Program-made: the position numbers and the translations under genes | Assembly (NCBI RefSeq): GCF_024756235.1 | Contig: NZ_JANUGY010000004.1 | Span: 62,001 to 126,000, forward strand | Reading direction: 5' to 3' | From: Massilia kyonggiensis | Lineage (GTDB): Bacteria; Pseudomonadota; Gammaproteobacteria; Burkholderiales; Burkholderiaceae_D | DNA: 64,000 bases | Notes under the pieces: generated by a model | What the model saw: the letters and a program-made list of their open reading frames with translations, nothing else | Databases searched by the model: none | What the model was told of the DNA's origin: nothing | In this document: piece after piece, positions 45,462 through 54,175 of the stretch | How positions within the stretch are numbered: the first letter of the stretch is position 1 | Layout of the letters: the number at the start of each line of letters is the position of its first letter

Positions 45462-46673
45462 TCAGTGGCCCAGCGCCAGGTTGCTCTGGACGTTCACGCT
45501 CTGCTGGACGAGCGACGAGAGACCGGAGTTCTGGCTGATCACCAGCACGCCCGCGGCGGACTGGCCGGTGCCGCTCATCCGGTTCGACATGTCGAACGTG
45601 CCGGCGTGCACGTTGTTCGTGCCGCCGTTGCCGCCGCTCGCGCTGCCGCCCGCGCCGCCGACGCCATAGCCGGCCGTGATCGAGGCAAGCGACCCGCCGG
45701 CGCCGCCCGTGTTCGTGCCGCCTGCACCGCCATGGCCGCCGGCACCGCCGTACGTGTCGCCCACGGTGGCCGGTCCGTTCGCCGCCGCGCCGCCCGTCGC
45801 GTCGCCGCCGTACGCGCCGGCGCCGCCCGTGGAGGTGGCGTAGCCGCTCGCGCCGCCCGCGCCGCCGGCACCGCCATGGCCGCCGGCACCCGCCGTCGCG
45901 CTGCCGCCGGCTGCGCCATACGCGGCCCCCGTCGTCGCGGCACCCCCGGCCCCGCCATAGCCGCCTGAGTCGAGCAGGCCGCCGCCGCTACCGCCTGCGC
46001 CGCCGACCGCGGGGCCGCTGGCACCCGATCCACCGCCGCCGCCCGACGCGCCGGCGCCGGGCCCGCCGTTCGCGCCCACCGGGAGGCTGGCGCCGCCACT
46101 GCCGCCCGCGGCCGCGCCGCCGGTGCCGCCGATCCCGCCACCGGCCAGGCTGCCGCTCGCGCCGCCCGCGCCGCCGGCCGCACCCGCGCCACCGGCACCG
46201 CTCGCGGCCACGCCGCCCGCGCCACCCGCGCCGCCGGGGCCGGCGAACGCCGTACCGCCGGTCGCGGGACCGTTGACGGCATTGCCGTTGTTCGCCGCGC
46301 CGCCGGCCGCACCGGCCGCGCCGTTGGCGCCCGTCGCGGTGCCGCCGAAACCGCCCGTCGCGCTGAGCGAACCGCCCGTGCCGGCGCCGCCCGCGCCGCC
46401 GGTCACGCCCGCGCCATTCGCGCCGCCGCTGTTCGCGGCCGTGTTACCGATCCCGCCGATCGTGTTGCCGCTGACGTTGCCGGTGAGTGTCGTGACGGCG
46501 TTGGCCGTCGATGTATGGTTGGTGGTCGTTGTCGCGTTATGCACGCTGTTGTCGTTCTGCGTGACGGTTGTCGTCGCGTGGTCGTACGTGGTGCTGGTGT
46601 TCGTGGCGGTACCGGCGTGGGCGCTCAGGGAATAAGCCAGCGCCAGCGCGGTGACGAGCAAGGTCTTCTTCAT
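45462..46673 (-). CDS. Large low-complexity secreted subunit, amyloid/fibre candidate (locus 2)
   Basis: 403 residues. Signal peptide 1-20 (ends SLSAHA). The Thr/Asn/Ser-rich part is only about 40 residues (22-60), against 200 in locus 1. The hinge (61-90, TTLTGNVSGNTIGGIGN) is followed by a Gly/Ala-rich region (about 90-350) that also carries Tyr and Pro (SGYAT, GGYGG, AYGA). The last 50 residues (NNVHAGTFDMSNRMSGTGQ, VLVISQNSG, SSLVQQSVNVQSNLA) match locus 1. The start at 46673 follows a good ribosome-binding site; the longer open frame is not preferred. The conserved ends with a variable middle suggest the C-terminus is the export or polymerisation signal. Confidence 0.8.
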   Translation of the reverse strand: MKKTLLVTALALAYSLSAHAGTATNTSTTYDHATTTVTQNDNSVHNATTTTNHTSTANAVTTLTGNVSGNTIGGIGNTAANSGGANGAGVTGGAGGAGTGGSLSATGGFGGTATGANGAAGAAGGAANNGNAVNGPATGGTAFAGPGGAGGAGGVAASGAGGAGAAGGAGGASGSLAGGGIGGTGGAAAGGSGGASLPVGANGGPGAGASGGGGGSGASGPAVGGAGGSGGGLLDSGGYGGAGGAATTGAAYGAAGGSATAGAGGHGGAGGAGGASGYATSTGGAGAYGGDATGGAAANGPATVGDTYGGAGGHGGAGGTNTGGAGGSLASITAGYGVGGAGGSASGGNGGTNNVHAGTFDMSNRMSGTGQSAAGVLVISQNSGLSSLVQQSVNVQSNLALGH

Positions 46674-46737
46674 TCGGTTTTCCTCTCTGATGTGGGTCCG
46701 TGACGTGCCGGCGCGTTCGCGCCGACGCTCATCCATT

Positions 46738-46753
46738 CGCAGGATCGGTGCCA
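46738..46753 (-). promoter_or_regulatory. Sigma-54 promoter of Fap-like operon 2
   Basis: On the minus strand TGGCACCGATCCTGCG has GG and GC ten bases apart. It lies 66 bases before the ATG at 46673, the same place as in locus 1. GGGTTAGCA (minus strand, 46777-46769) lies 15 bases upstream of the -24 box, as in locus 1. The remaining bases to 46953 show no gene and no clear terminator for the activator. Confidence 0.75.
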
Positions 46754-46953
46754 CCTCGTCGTTGCTCGTGCTAACCCGTTGATTTCTGTTGGCCCCGTCG
46801 GACGCTTCCGAAGGGCTCGTCGGAATGCCTGCCAGATCCGCTGGCGTCGCCTGCCGACAGGCTGTCAACGGGGCGGTACAGGTGCGTCGCTCATCGGTAG
46901 GCAACGCACGAGTCCGTCTGGACAGTGCCCGGCTCCGCCAGGGGCGGCGAACG

Positions 46954-48267
46954 TCAGGGCTGGATGCCGTGCTTGCTCAGGAGCCGGTACATCGTCGTGC
47001 GCGACACGCCCAGCTCACGGGCGGCGCGGCTGACGTTCCGTCCGCTGCGCTGCAGGCATTCGCGCAGGGCGAGCCGCTCGCTGCGGGCGCGGACGTCGTC
47101 CAGGGCGGCCGGCGCGACGGGCGGGGCTTCCAGCCCGAGATCCTGCGGCGTGACGAGGCGCCCGTCCGCCATGACGAGCGCGCGCCTGACCCGGTTGATG
47201 AGCTCGCGGACATTGCCCGGCCACGCGTGGTCCAGCAGCGCGGCGACGGCACGGTTGGAAAATCCGGTCAGCCGCGGCGACCGCTCGTGGGCGTACAGGC
47301 GAAAAAAGTGTTCGGCCAGCGTGACGACGTCTTCGCGCCGCTCGCGCAGCGCCGGCACGGTCACGGGCAGCACCGCGAGCCGGTAATACAAATCCTCGCG
47401 GAAGGTGCCCGCGGAAACGGCGCGCTGCAGCTGCACGTGCGACGCGGCGATGACGCGCACGTCCACGCGAATGGTGCGCGTGCTGCCCAGGCGGCTGATC
47501 GTCTTCTCCTGCAGGAAGCGCAGCAGGTTCGCCTGCAGATCCTTCGGCAGGTCGCCGATTTCGTCGAGGAAGAGGGTGCCGCCATGGGCGGATTCGATGA
47601 GGCCGGCCTTGGCACGCGCGGCGCCGGTGAACGCGCCCCGTTCGTAGCCGAACAGCTCGGACTGGATCAGGTTGGGCGCGATGGCGCCGCAATTGATCGG
47701 CACAAAGGGGCCGCCGGCGCGCGCCGATTGCGCATGGATGGATTGCGCCGTCAGCTCCTTGCCGCTGCCGCTTTCGCCCCAGACCAGCACGGGGGCGTCG
47801 ACCCGGGCCACGCGCGCCACCTGCGCGCGCAGGCGGACCATCGCATCCGCCCGGCCGACCAGCAGGCCGTCGTCGTCCCGCGGCGCGGACGGCCGCCGCA
47901 GCATGGCCCAGCCATGGGCGTGACCGAGCGTCCAGGCCAGCCGGCGCGGATCGACGGGCTCCGTGTGGTAGTCGGCGAGGTGTTCCACGACGAGGTCGCG
48001 GCAGGCGGCATGGTCGATGTCGTGGGGGCGGAACACGCCGATCCACTGCGTGTCGGGGTGGCGGCGCAGGAAGCCGTCGAGATCGAACGACCGCAGCAGC
48101 GACCGCGCGCGCAGCAGCAGGCCGACGGGGTACCCGCCGGTGCGCAGCACACGGTCCGCATCGCCGAGATTGTCCACGCAACAGGTGTCCCAGTCATGGA
48201 TGGGACCGGTCATCAGCGCGGCGGTGTGAACGTCGTCGGGAGCAATGCAGAGCAGGCGCTTGCGCAT
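46954..48267 (-). CDS. Sigma-54-dependent transcriptional activator, VpsR-like (locus 2)
   Basis: 437 residues, paralogue of the 41034-42368 protein. The N-terminal domain (starts MRKRLLCIAPDDVHTAAL) again lacks an evident phosphorylatable Asp. GESGSGKE, GAFTGA, GGTLFLDEIGD and the C-terminal NVSRAARELGVSRTTMYRLL are intact. The DNA-binding helices of the two activators are almost identical, so they may recognise each other's sites. The start at 48267 is chosen by comparison with locus 1. The 228 bases upstream, to 48495, contain no gene I can support. Confidence 0.9.
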   Translation of the reverse strand: MRKRLLCIAPDDVHTAALMTGPIHDWDTCCVDNLGDADRVLRTGGYPVGLLLRARSLLRSFDLDGFLRRHPDTQWIGVFRPHDIDHAACRDLVVEHLADYHTEPVDPRRLAWTLGHAHGWAMLRRPSAPRDDDGLLVGRADAMVRLRAQVARVARVDAPVLVWGESGSGKELTAQSIHAQSARAGGPFVPINCGAIAPNLIQSELFGYERGAFTGAARAKAGLIESAHGGTLFLDEIGDLPKDLQANLLRFLQEKTISRLGSTRTIRVDVRVIAASHVQLQRAVSAGTFREDLYYRLAVLPVTVPALRERREDVVTLAEHFFRLYAHERSPRLTGFSNRAVAALLDHAWPGNVRELINRVRRALVMADGRLVTPQDLGLEAPPVAPAALDDVRARSERLALRECLQRSGRNVSRAARELGVSRTTMYRLLSKHGIQP

Positions 48268-48495
48268 GGTCCATCTCCAGGAGGGATGTTCGACGCGCGC
48301 CATGGCCTACCACGGCGCGACGGCGGCGAGGTTGCGTGCGCACGGACATCGTGCGGCTGGAGTCTCCTGGTACGGCTTGTCAAAGCACCGTTGCAGCCAT
48401 CTTAACGGGACGGCCGCGCGCACCGAAGGCGGGCGCAGCCTGGAAGCGACAGGCTCGTGCGGCGGCACGAGCGCTCTGGACGATCGAGGGGTGGT

Positions 48496-48936
48496 TCAGC
48501 GCACGCGCCGGACCTTGGGCGAGGCGTTCGTTCCTTCGATCTCGAGGAACATGGTGCCGAACATATTGCGTACGATTTTGACCCGGGCATCGGTCACGGG
48601 CGCCAGGTCGGCCGAGCTGCCGTCGACCACTTTCCACACCTGGCCGTTGGCGAGCGTGAACAGCGTGGCCGGGCCCCAGCCGGAGAAATTCCCGACGATC
48701 GTGCTCTCAATCGAGCGGGCGGGTTCCTCGGGCTGTTTCTGCTCGAGGCCGAACGATTGCACGGCCGCGGCGGCCGGACGCGCCCCGGCAGGAATCGCAT
48801 CGTAGCAGGCCAGGCGCGCGGCGCCGTCGGTCAGGTTGCGGCAGGCCAGGATCGCGGCGTCGTCGGCGAGCGCGGCGCCCGCCGTGCCCAGCAGGGCCAG
48901 CAATAGAGAAGTGCGCAGGATCATCAAGGGCCTCAT
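48496..48936 (-). CDS. Small exported protein with a C-x-N-L-x-D...ARLACYD motif
   Basis: 146 residues: signal peptide (ending GAALA), then ACRNLTDGAARLACYDAI (about 33-50) with two Cys that may form a disulphide, a Pro-rich linker, and a small beta domain (about 75-146). The CRxLxDxxARLxCYD motif is common in exported proteins of several unrelated families, including some linked to type VI secretion, but no such genes are near. The start at 48936 overlaps the stop of the rlhA gene as ATGA, so they are probably coexpressed. Function is unknown. Confidence 0.75.
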   Translation of the reverse strand: MRPLMILRTSLLLALLGTAGAALADDAAILACRNLTDGAARLACYDAIPAGARPAAAAVQSFGLEQKQPEEPARSIESTIVGNFSGWGPATLFTLANGQVWKVVDGSSADLAPVTDARVKIVRNMFGTMFLEIEGTNASPKVRRVR

Positions 48937-50903
48937 GCGCGGGGACGCTGGCGGTGGAAGACGAGCGGGCTGTACGGAATGGCGGACGGCGGCGGCGAAT
49001 TCAGGATGCCCGGCTTCATCGCGCCGATCACGTGCATCTCGCACGGCTTGCAATCGAATTTCAGCGTGTAGGTTTCGTCGCCGGACACGAGGGTCATCGG
49101 CTCGGCGCGGACCTGGCCCTGCACGCCCTGCACACCCTTGGCCTGCTTGGGGCACAGGTTGAACGAGAAGCGCAGGCAGTGCTTCGTGATCATCAGCGAC
49201 ACTTCGCCCGGCTCCTCATGCGATTCGTACGCGGCCGCGATCAGCTGCACGCCATGCTTGTGGTAGAACGCGCGCGCCTTGTCGTTGTAGACGTTCGCCA
49301 GGTAGCTCAGCTGCGTTTCCGGATACGCGGCCGGCGGTTCCACCGGCTGCGCGCGCTCGGGACGCTGCCACGCCGCGAGGCGCGCCGCTTCCTGCGCGGC
49401 AATGGCATCGCGGCGCAGGCCGTTGATGGCGCTCGTGGGCACGAACCACGGCTGCGACAGGGCGACTTCGATCGTGCCCGCCTCGAACATCGTGTTGCCC
49501 AGCTTGCCAAGGCTCGCGCGCAGGCCCGCCAGCGCCTGGTCGGCCTGCTGGGCGGGCTGCAGCGCCAGCGCCGCTTCGGTCGTCGTCGTGATGCCGTCCT
49601 CGTCGGTGACGGTCAGGCGGAGGCCGCCGTCGACGTCTTCCAGGCGCAGGTCCGCACGCACCTTGCGGTCGGACGATTTCTTGTTGAGGGCGGCTTCCCA
49701 CTGGTGATCGCGGTTGCGGTGGATGACGGTGCCGACTTTCAGGCCGGGCAACGTGGCCAGGCCCTCGTTCGGGAACACGCGCCAGCGCTGGCCTTCTTCA
49801 TCCTCGGACAGCTTCTGCACGGTGTTCGCCTGGATGCCGACCGTCTCGCGCTTGTGCATGTAGTTCAGGCCGTCGCCATTGGCCATGGGAGAATTCGTGA
49901 CGAGATCGAAATTGTCGCCGCCGATGCGCGCGACGGTGCCCAGTTCCACGCCCACGTACTTGGGCGAGTCGAACGCGCCAATGGTCTGCTGGCGGCCCTG
50001 GGCAAAGTAATCCGTGTGGCCGCGGTGGAAGTTCTTGTCGACGTCCGGCGTAAACATGATCTGCGTACGGCCGCTCGACGCACGCGCCAGTTCGGGGCGG
50101 CGGTCGAGGATCTCGTCGAGCAGCAGGCGGTAGTGCGCCGTGATGTTCTTCACATAGCCCATGTCCTTGTAGCGGCCTTCGATCTTGAAGGAGCGGATGC
50201 CCGCGTCGACGAGCGCTTCCAGGTTGCGGCTCTGGTCATTGTCCTTCATCGACAGCAGGTGTTTTTCGTACGCGACGACGCGGCCCTGGCCGTCCGACAG
50301 CGTGTACGGCAGGCGGCACGCCTGCGAGCAGTCGCCGCGGTTGGCGCTGCGGCCCGTGTCCGCGTGCGAGATGTAGCACTGGCCGGAGAACGCGACGCAC
50401 AGCGCGCCGTGGACGAAATACTCCAGCGGCGTGTCGACTTCGGCGCGGATCGCGCGAATCTGCTCGATGGTCAGTTCGCGCGCCAGCACCAGCTGCGAAA
50501 ACCCGACCTGCGACAGGAACTTCGCCTTTTCCACGGTGCGGATGTCGCACTGCGTGCTGGCGTGCAGCTGGATCGGCGGCAGGTCCATCTCGAACATCGC
50601 CATGTCCTGCACGATCAGCGCGTCGACGCCCGCGTCGTACAGCTGGCGGATCTGCTTTTCGGCCGTCTCCAGTTCGGCGTCGTGCAGGATCGTGTTCATC
50701 GTCACGAAGATGCGCGCGCGGTAGCGGTGCGCGAATTCGACGAGGCCGGCGATGTCTTCCAGCGTGTTGCTGGCGTTGTGGCGCGCGCCGAATGCGGGCC
50801 CGCCGATGTAGACCGCGTCCGCGCCGTGCAGGATGGCTTCGCGGCCGATCTCGGCGGTTTTGGCGGGGGACAGCAGTTCGAGCTGGTGGGCGAGCAGTGA
50901 CAT
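48933..50903 (-). CDS. rlhA: U32 family peptidase-like 23S rRNA hydroxylation protein RlhA (YdcP)
   Basis: 656 residues, the length of E. coli RlhA/YdcP. The U32 barrel is seen in LELLSPAKTAEIGREAILHGADAVYIGG (in parts), HASTQCDIRTVEKAKFL, FVHGALCVAFSGQCYISH, ANRGDCSQACRLPY and FKIEGRYKDMGYVKNIT. The Cys residues of these motifs and CLRFSFNLCPKQ near the C-terminus fit the iron-sulphur ligands of the group. RlhA is needed for hydroxylation of a cytidine in the 23S rRNA peptidyl-transferase region. Despite the family name it is not a protease of known activity. Confidence 0.88.
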   Translation of the reverse strand: MSLLAHQLELLSPAKTAEIGREAILHGADAVYIGGPAFGARHNASNTLEDIAGLVEFAHRYRARIFVTMNTILHDAELETAEKQIRQLYDAGVDALIVQDMAMFEMDLPPIQLHASTQCDIRTVEKAKFLSQVGFSQLVLARELTIEQIRAIRAEVDTPLEYFVHGALCVAFSGQCYISHADTGRSANRGDCSQACRLPYTLSDGQGRVVAYEKHLLSMKDNDQSRNLEALVDAGIRSFKIEGRYKDMGYVKNITAHYRLLLDEILDRRPELARASSGRTQIMFTPDVDKNFHRGHTDYFAQGRQQTIGAFDSPKYVGVELGTVARIGGDNFDLVTNSPMANGDGLNYMHKRETVGIQANTVQKLSEDEEGQRWRVFPNEGLATLPGLKVGTVIHRNRDHQWEAALNKKSSDRKVRADLRLEDVDGGLRLTVTDEDGITTTTEAALALQPAQQADQALAGLRASLGKLGNTMFEAGTIEVALSQPWFVPTSAINGLRRDAIAAQEAARLAAWQRPERAQPVEPPAAYPETQLSYLANVYNDKARAFYHKHGVQLIAAAYESHEEPGEVSLMITKHCLRFSFNLCPKQAKGVQGVQGQVRAEPMTLVSGDETYTLKFDCKPCEMHVIGAMKPGILNSPPPSAIPYSPLVFHRQRPRA

Positions 50904-50958
50904 GGCGGGTGATCCTGGCTGACGAAGGCGGAAATTATAGCCAGATCAAGGGCTTATG

Positions 50959-51573
50959 TCACCGTTCGGCGTGCAGGACCTCTTCGATGGCGCCGCGCAG
51001 CGCTTCGGGCGCCACCGGTTTGGGCAGTACCGGGATGTCGTCCGGCAGGCCCATGGCCCGGATCGTGGCCGGATCCAGCCCGCTGGTGACCACGATGGCC
51101 ATGTCGCGGTACGCGTCGCTCGCACGCAGGGTGCGGATCATGCGCAGGCCGTCCACCCCCGGCATGCTGAGGTCGCCGATGAGCAGGTGCGGCCGCGTCT
51201 CGCCGATGCGGATCAATGCTTCGAACCCGTTGCCGGCCCGGACAACGTCCAGCGGCAGGTCCCAGCCGGACATCGCCGCCTCGTACCGCGCCACGGTCGA
51301 GGCGTCGTCGTCGACGAGCAGCACCCTGTAGCGCGCGGGCGCTGCGCGCTCCAGCATCGCCTGGCGCCGGCGCTCGACGTGGCGCTCGATCGACGCCAGG
51401 GCGATGCGCCGGTGGCCGCCGGCCGTCTTCCACGCTTCCAGGGTGCCGCTTTCCACCCATAACTGCACCGTGCGGTGCGACACGCCCAGCAGGGCGGCCG
51501 CCTGCCGGGTATTGCAGTAGGCGGCGGCGTCGAAACCGGGTTCCGGCGAGAGCGGGCGATGGGGCGATGTCAT
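50959..51573 (-). CDS. Regulator with N-terminal helix-turn-helix and C-terminal receiver domain
   Basis: 204 residues. Residues 19-68 form an excisionase/MerR-like winged helix (NTRQAAALLGVSHRTVQLWV then GTLEAWKTAGGHRRI). Residues 82-200 form a receiver domain with the acidic pair at 88-89, phosphoacceptor Asp134 in GDLSMPG, Ser164 and Lys185 in LPKPV. All phosphorylation residues are present, so it should be switched by a histidine kinase. DNA-binding domains are usually at the C-terminus of response regulators, so this order is uncommon. No kinase is adjacent. An AT-rich stretch with ACAATCTGTGACA (51637-51649) lies about 65 bases upstream. Confidence 0.85.
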   Translation of the reverse strand: MTSPHRPLSPEPGFDAAAYCNTRQAAALLGVSHRTVQLWVESGTLEAWKTAGGHRRIALASIERHVERRRQAMLERAAPARYRVLLVDDDASTVARYEAAMSGWDLPLDVVRAGNGFEALIRIGETRPHLLIGDLSMPGVDGLRMIRTLRASDAYRDMAIVVTSGLDPATIRAMGLPDDIPVLPKPVAPEALRGAIEEVLHAER

Positions 51574-51636
51574 GGCTGCCAGATCATGTTGTTTGAAAGA
51601 TTCCGTCTGATGCTACTAGGAATCTATCAAATAATC

Positions 51637-51649
51637 ACAATCTGTGACA
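51637..51649. promoter_or_regulatory. ACAATCTGTGACA site upstream of the HTH-receiver gene
   Basis: In an AT-rich island 64 bases before the start at 51573. The same 13-mer with one change occurs at 42576-42588 upstream of the locus 1 activator. Part of it reads TCACA-ATC-TGTGA, an inverted repeat, so a dimeric regulator may bind. Confidence 0.35.
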
Positions 51650-51684
51650 GCAATATTTTTTCGACATTACCAAAACAGCAACGG

Positions 51685-54000
51685 TCAGTGCAGCGGCCGC
51701 CCCGTCCCGCCGGTGCGCTCGACGCGGATCGCGATGGATTTCGCGGCCGGCACCTTGCTCTCTTTCGCGTAGTGCCAGAGGGGAATCAGCGGATTACACT
51801 CCGGGAAATAGCCGGCCACGCAGCCGGCCGGCACACCGTACTCCACGACGCGCAAGCCTTCGACCCGGCGCTGGACGCCGTCGTCGACGGCCGTGCTGGC
51901 TGTGACAATGTCACCATCGGCCAGGCCCAGGCGGGCCATGTCGGCGCCCGCCATGAACAGGACGTTCCGGTCCTGCACGCCGCGGAAGCGGTCTTCCAGG
52001 CTGTAGATCGTCGTATTGAACTGGCCGTCGCTGCGCACCGTGAACAGGCGCAGGGCGTCCTCGGGCACCGGCATGTCGGGGTCGGCGGACAAGGTGTCCG
52101 GCACGGTGAAATTCGCCTTGCCGGTCGGTGTGTTCCATTTGCGGTCCGCCGCCGCCAGCGGTTTGCGGAACCCGCCCGGCTGCCACATGCGCTCGTTGAA
52201 GTCGTGGAAGATCTTCGGATACGTGGCGGCGATGGCGTCGCGCACCTTCGCGTAATCGGCGACCCACGCATCCCAGTCGACCTTCGGATTCGGATCCAGC
52301 GCCGCCTTCGCGATGCCGGCCACGATGGCCGGTTCGGACAGCAGCGTGTCCGCCGCCGGTTCGGCGCGGCCGCGCGAACCGTGCATGCAGCCCGTGGAAT
52401 CTTCCATCGACACGGATTGCTCGCCGCTGGCCTGGCGGTCGATCTCGATCCGGCCCAGGCACGGCAGCAGGTAGGCCGTCTTGCCGTGCACGAGGTGGCT
52501 GCGGTTCAGCTTCGTCGAGATCTGCACGGTGAGCGGGATGGCGCGCCAGGCGGCGTCCATCTGGCCGTGGTCCGGCACGGCCCGCACGAGGTTGCCGCCG
52601 AGGCTGACGAGGGCCTGCAGCTTGCCGGCCTTGATCGCCTCGCACATTTCGACCGTGTTCATGCCCTTGTCGCGCGGCGGTTCGAACCCGTAGAGCTCCT
52701 TGAGCTTGTCGAGCGGCGCCAGCTCCGGCTTTTCCGTGATGCCGACCGTGCGCTGGCCCTGCACGTTCGAATGGCCGCGCACCGGGCAGATGCCGGCGCC
52801 CGGCTTGCCCATATTCCCCCGCAACAGCAGGAAGTTCACCAGCATCTGCACGTTCAGCACGCCGTTGCGGTGCTGCGTGAGACCCATGCCGTAGATGCCC
52901 ATCACCTGTTTCGCACGGAGGTAAGTGCCGGCCGCCTGTTCGATCTGGCCTTGCGTCAGGCCCGATTCCTTCTCGATCTCGTCCCACGTGCGCGCGCGCA
53001 TGGCGGCCGCGAACTCGTCGAAGCCGTGGCAATGTTCGTCGATGAAGGCAGTGTCGATGGCGCGCGGCCCGCCGGTCGTCCGGGCGCGCTCGTCCGCTTC
53101 CAGCACGGCCTTGCACAGGCCCGTCAGCGCCGCCACGTCGCCGCCGGCCTTCACCTGGTGGTACTGGGTGCTGATCACGGTCTCGTGGCCGCTCAGCATC
53201 TCGACGGGCGATTGCGGGTTCGTGAAGCTGACGAGCCCGCGTTCGCGCAGCGGGTTGAACGTGACGATGGGCACGCCGCGCTTTCTCGCTTCCTGCAGCT
53301 GGTGCAGCATGCGCGGGCTGTTCACGCCCACGTTCTGGCCGAAGAAGAAGATGCAGTCGGTCTGCTCGAAGTCGTCCAGCACGACGGTCCCGATCGGCAC
53401 GCCGATCGTCTTGGGCAGCGCGACGGACGTGCTTTCGTGGCACATGTTGGAGCTGTCCGGCAGGTTGTTGTTGCCGTACATGCGCGCCAGCAGCTGATAC
53501 ATGTACGACGTTTCCAGCGAGGCGCGGCCGGAGCTGTAGAACGCGACCTGCTTCGGATCCATCTTGCGCAGCTCGGCACCGATTTCGGCAAATGCGCGGT
53601 CCCAGGTGATTTCCACGTAGCGGTCCAGCGCGCCGTCGTAGCGCATGGGCACCGTGAGGCGGCCCGCTTCTTCGAGCTCATGGTCGTTCCAGCCTTCCAG
53701 CTCGCGCAGCGTGTGGCGCTTGAAGAACGCCGGGTCGAGGCGCTTGCTCGTGATTTCCCAGGCCGTCGCCTTGGCCCCGCTTTCGCAGAATTCGGCGGGA
53801 TGAGGGTGCGCGGGCTTCGCCCACGAACAGCTGACGCACATGAAGCCGTCCGGCTTGTTCTGCTGCAGCAGCAACTGCGAGCCCTCGAGCGGCACACGCT
53901 CCTTCAGCAGGATCGTCGTGACTTCCTTCAGGGAACCCCAGCCGCCGGCCGGGATTTGCGGTTCGTTCGGTTCGTTCGGTTTGCCGCCGTGCTTGCTCAT
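51685..54000 (-). CDS. Molybdopterin oxidoreductase, YdeP/FdhF-like
   Basis: 771 residues. It resembles the YdeP group of formate-dehydrogenase-alpha-like enzymes: CVSCSW near residue 55, YSSGRASLETSYMYQLLARMYG in part, NMCHESTSVALPKTIGVPIGT in part, GQNVGVNSPRMLHQL, GMGLTQHRNGVLNVQMLVN in part, and a C-terminal MopB-binding domain (LFMAGADMARLGLADGDIV in part). The N-terminal Cys set is reduced compared with true FdhF. The role in the family is linked to acid or formate-related stress; the substrate is not known. The start at 54000 (MSKHGGKP) is preferred over 54042. It is divergent from the catalase-like and fdhD genes, which fit the same stress/molybdoenzyme theme. Confidence 0.85.
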   Translation of the reverse strand: MSKHGGKPNEPNEPQIPAGGWGSLKEVTTILLKERVPLEGSQLLLQQNKPDGFMCVSCSWAKPAHPHPAEFCESGAKATAWEITSKRLDPAFFKRHTLRELEGWNDHELEEAGRLTVPMRYDGALDRYVEITWDRAFAEIGAELRKMDPKQVAFYSSGRASLETSYMYQLLARMYGNNNLPDSSNMCHESTSVALPKTIGVPIGTVVLDDFEQTDCIFFFGQNVGVNSPRMLHQLQEARKRGVPIVTFNPLRERGLVSFTNPQSPVEMLSGHETVISTQYHQVKAGGDVAALTGLCKAVLEADERARTTGGPRAIDTAFIDEHCHGFDEFAAAMRARTWDEIEKESGLTQGQIEQAAGTYLRAKQVMGIYGMGLTQHRNGVLNVQMLVNFLLLRGNMGKPGAGICPVRGHSNVQGQRTVGITEKPELAPLDKLKELYGFEPPRDKGMNTVEMCEAIKAGKLQALVSLGGNLVRAVPDHGQMDAAWRAIPLTVQISTKLNRSHLVHGKTAYLLPCLGRIEIDRQASGEQSVSMEDSTGCMHGSRGRAEPAADTLLSEPAIVAGIAKAALDPNPKVDWDAWVADYAKVRDAIAATYPKIFHDFNERMWQPGGFRKPLAAADRKWNTPTGKANFTVPDTLSADPDMPVPEDALRLFTVRSDGQFNTTIYSLEDRFRGVQDRNVLFMAGADMARLGLADGDIVTASTAVDDGVQRRVEGLRVVEYGVPAGCVAGYFPECNPLIPLWHYAKESKVPAAKSIAIRVERTGGTGRPLH

Positions 54001-54175
54001 GATCGGACTCCCAGTGCGCGATACCGTGGAGCTTGATCCCATGGCGGCGTCATGTCTGTTCGACAGCGCACACGCAAATTCGGCAAATTGATAGGGTCTC
54101 CGTACGGCGCTGCACAGACCGCCGCTCCGATCGCGGCGATGATCTGCACACCATCATTCAATCACTGGACCCATC

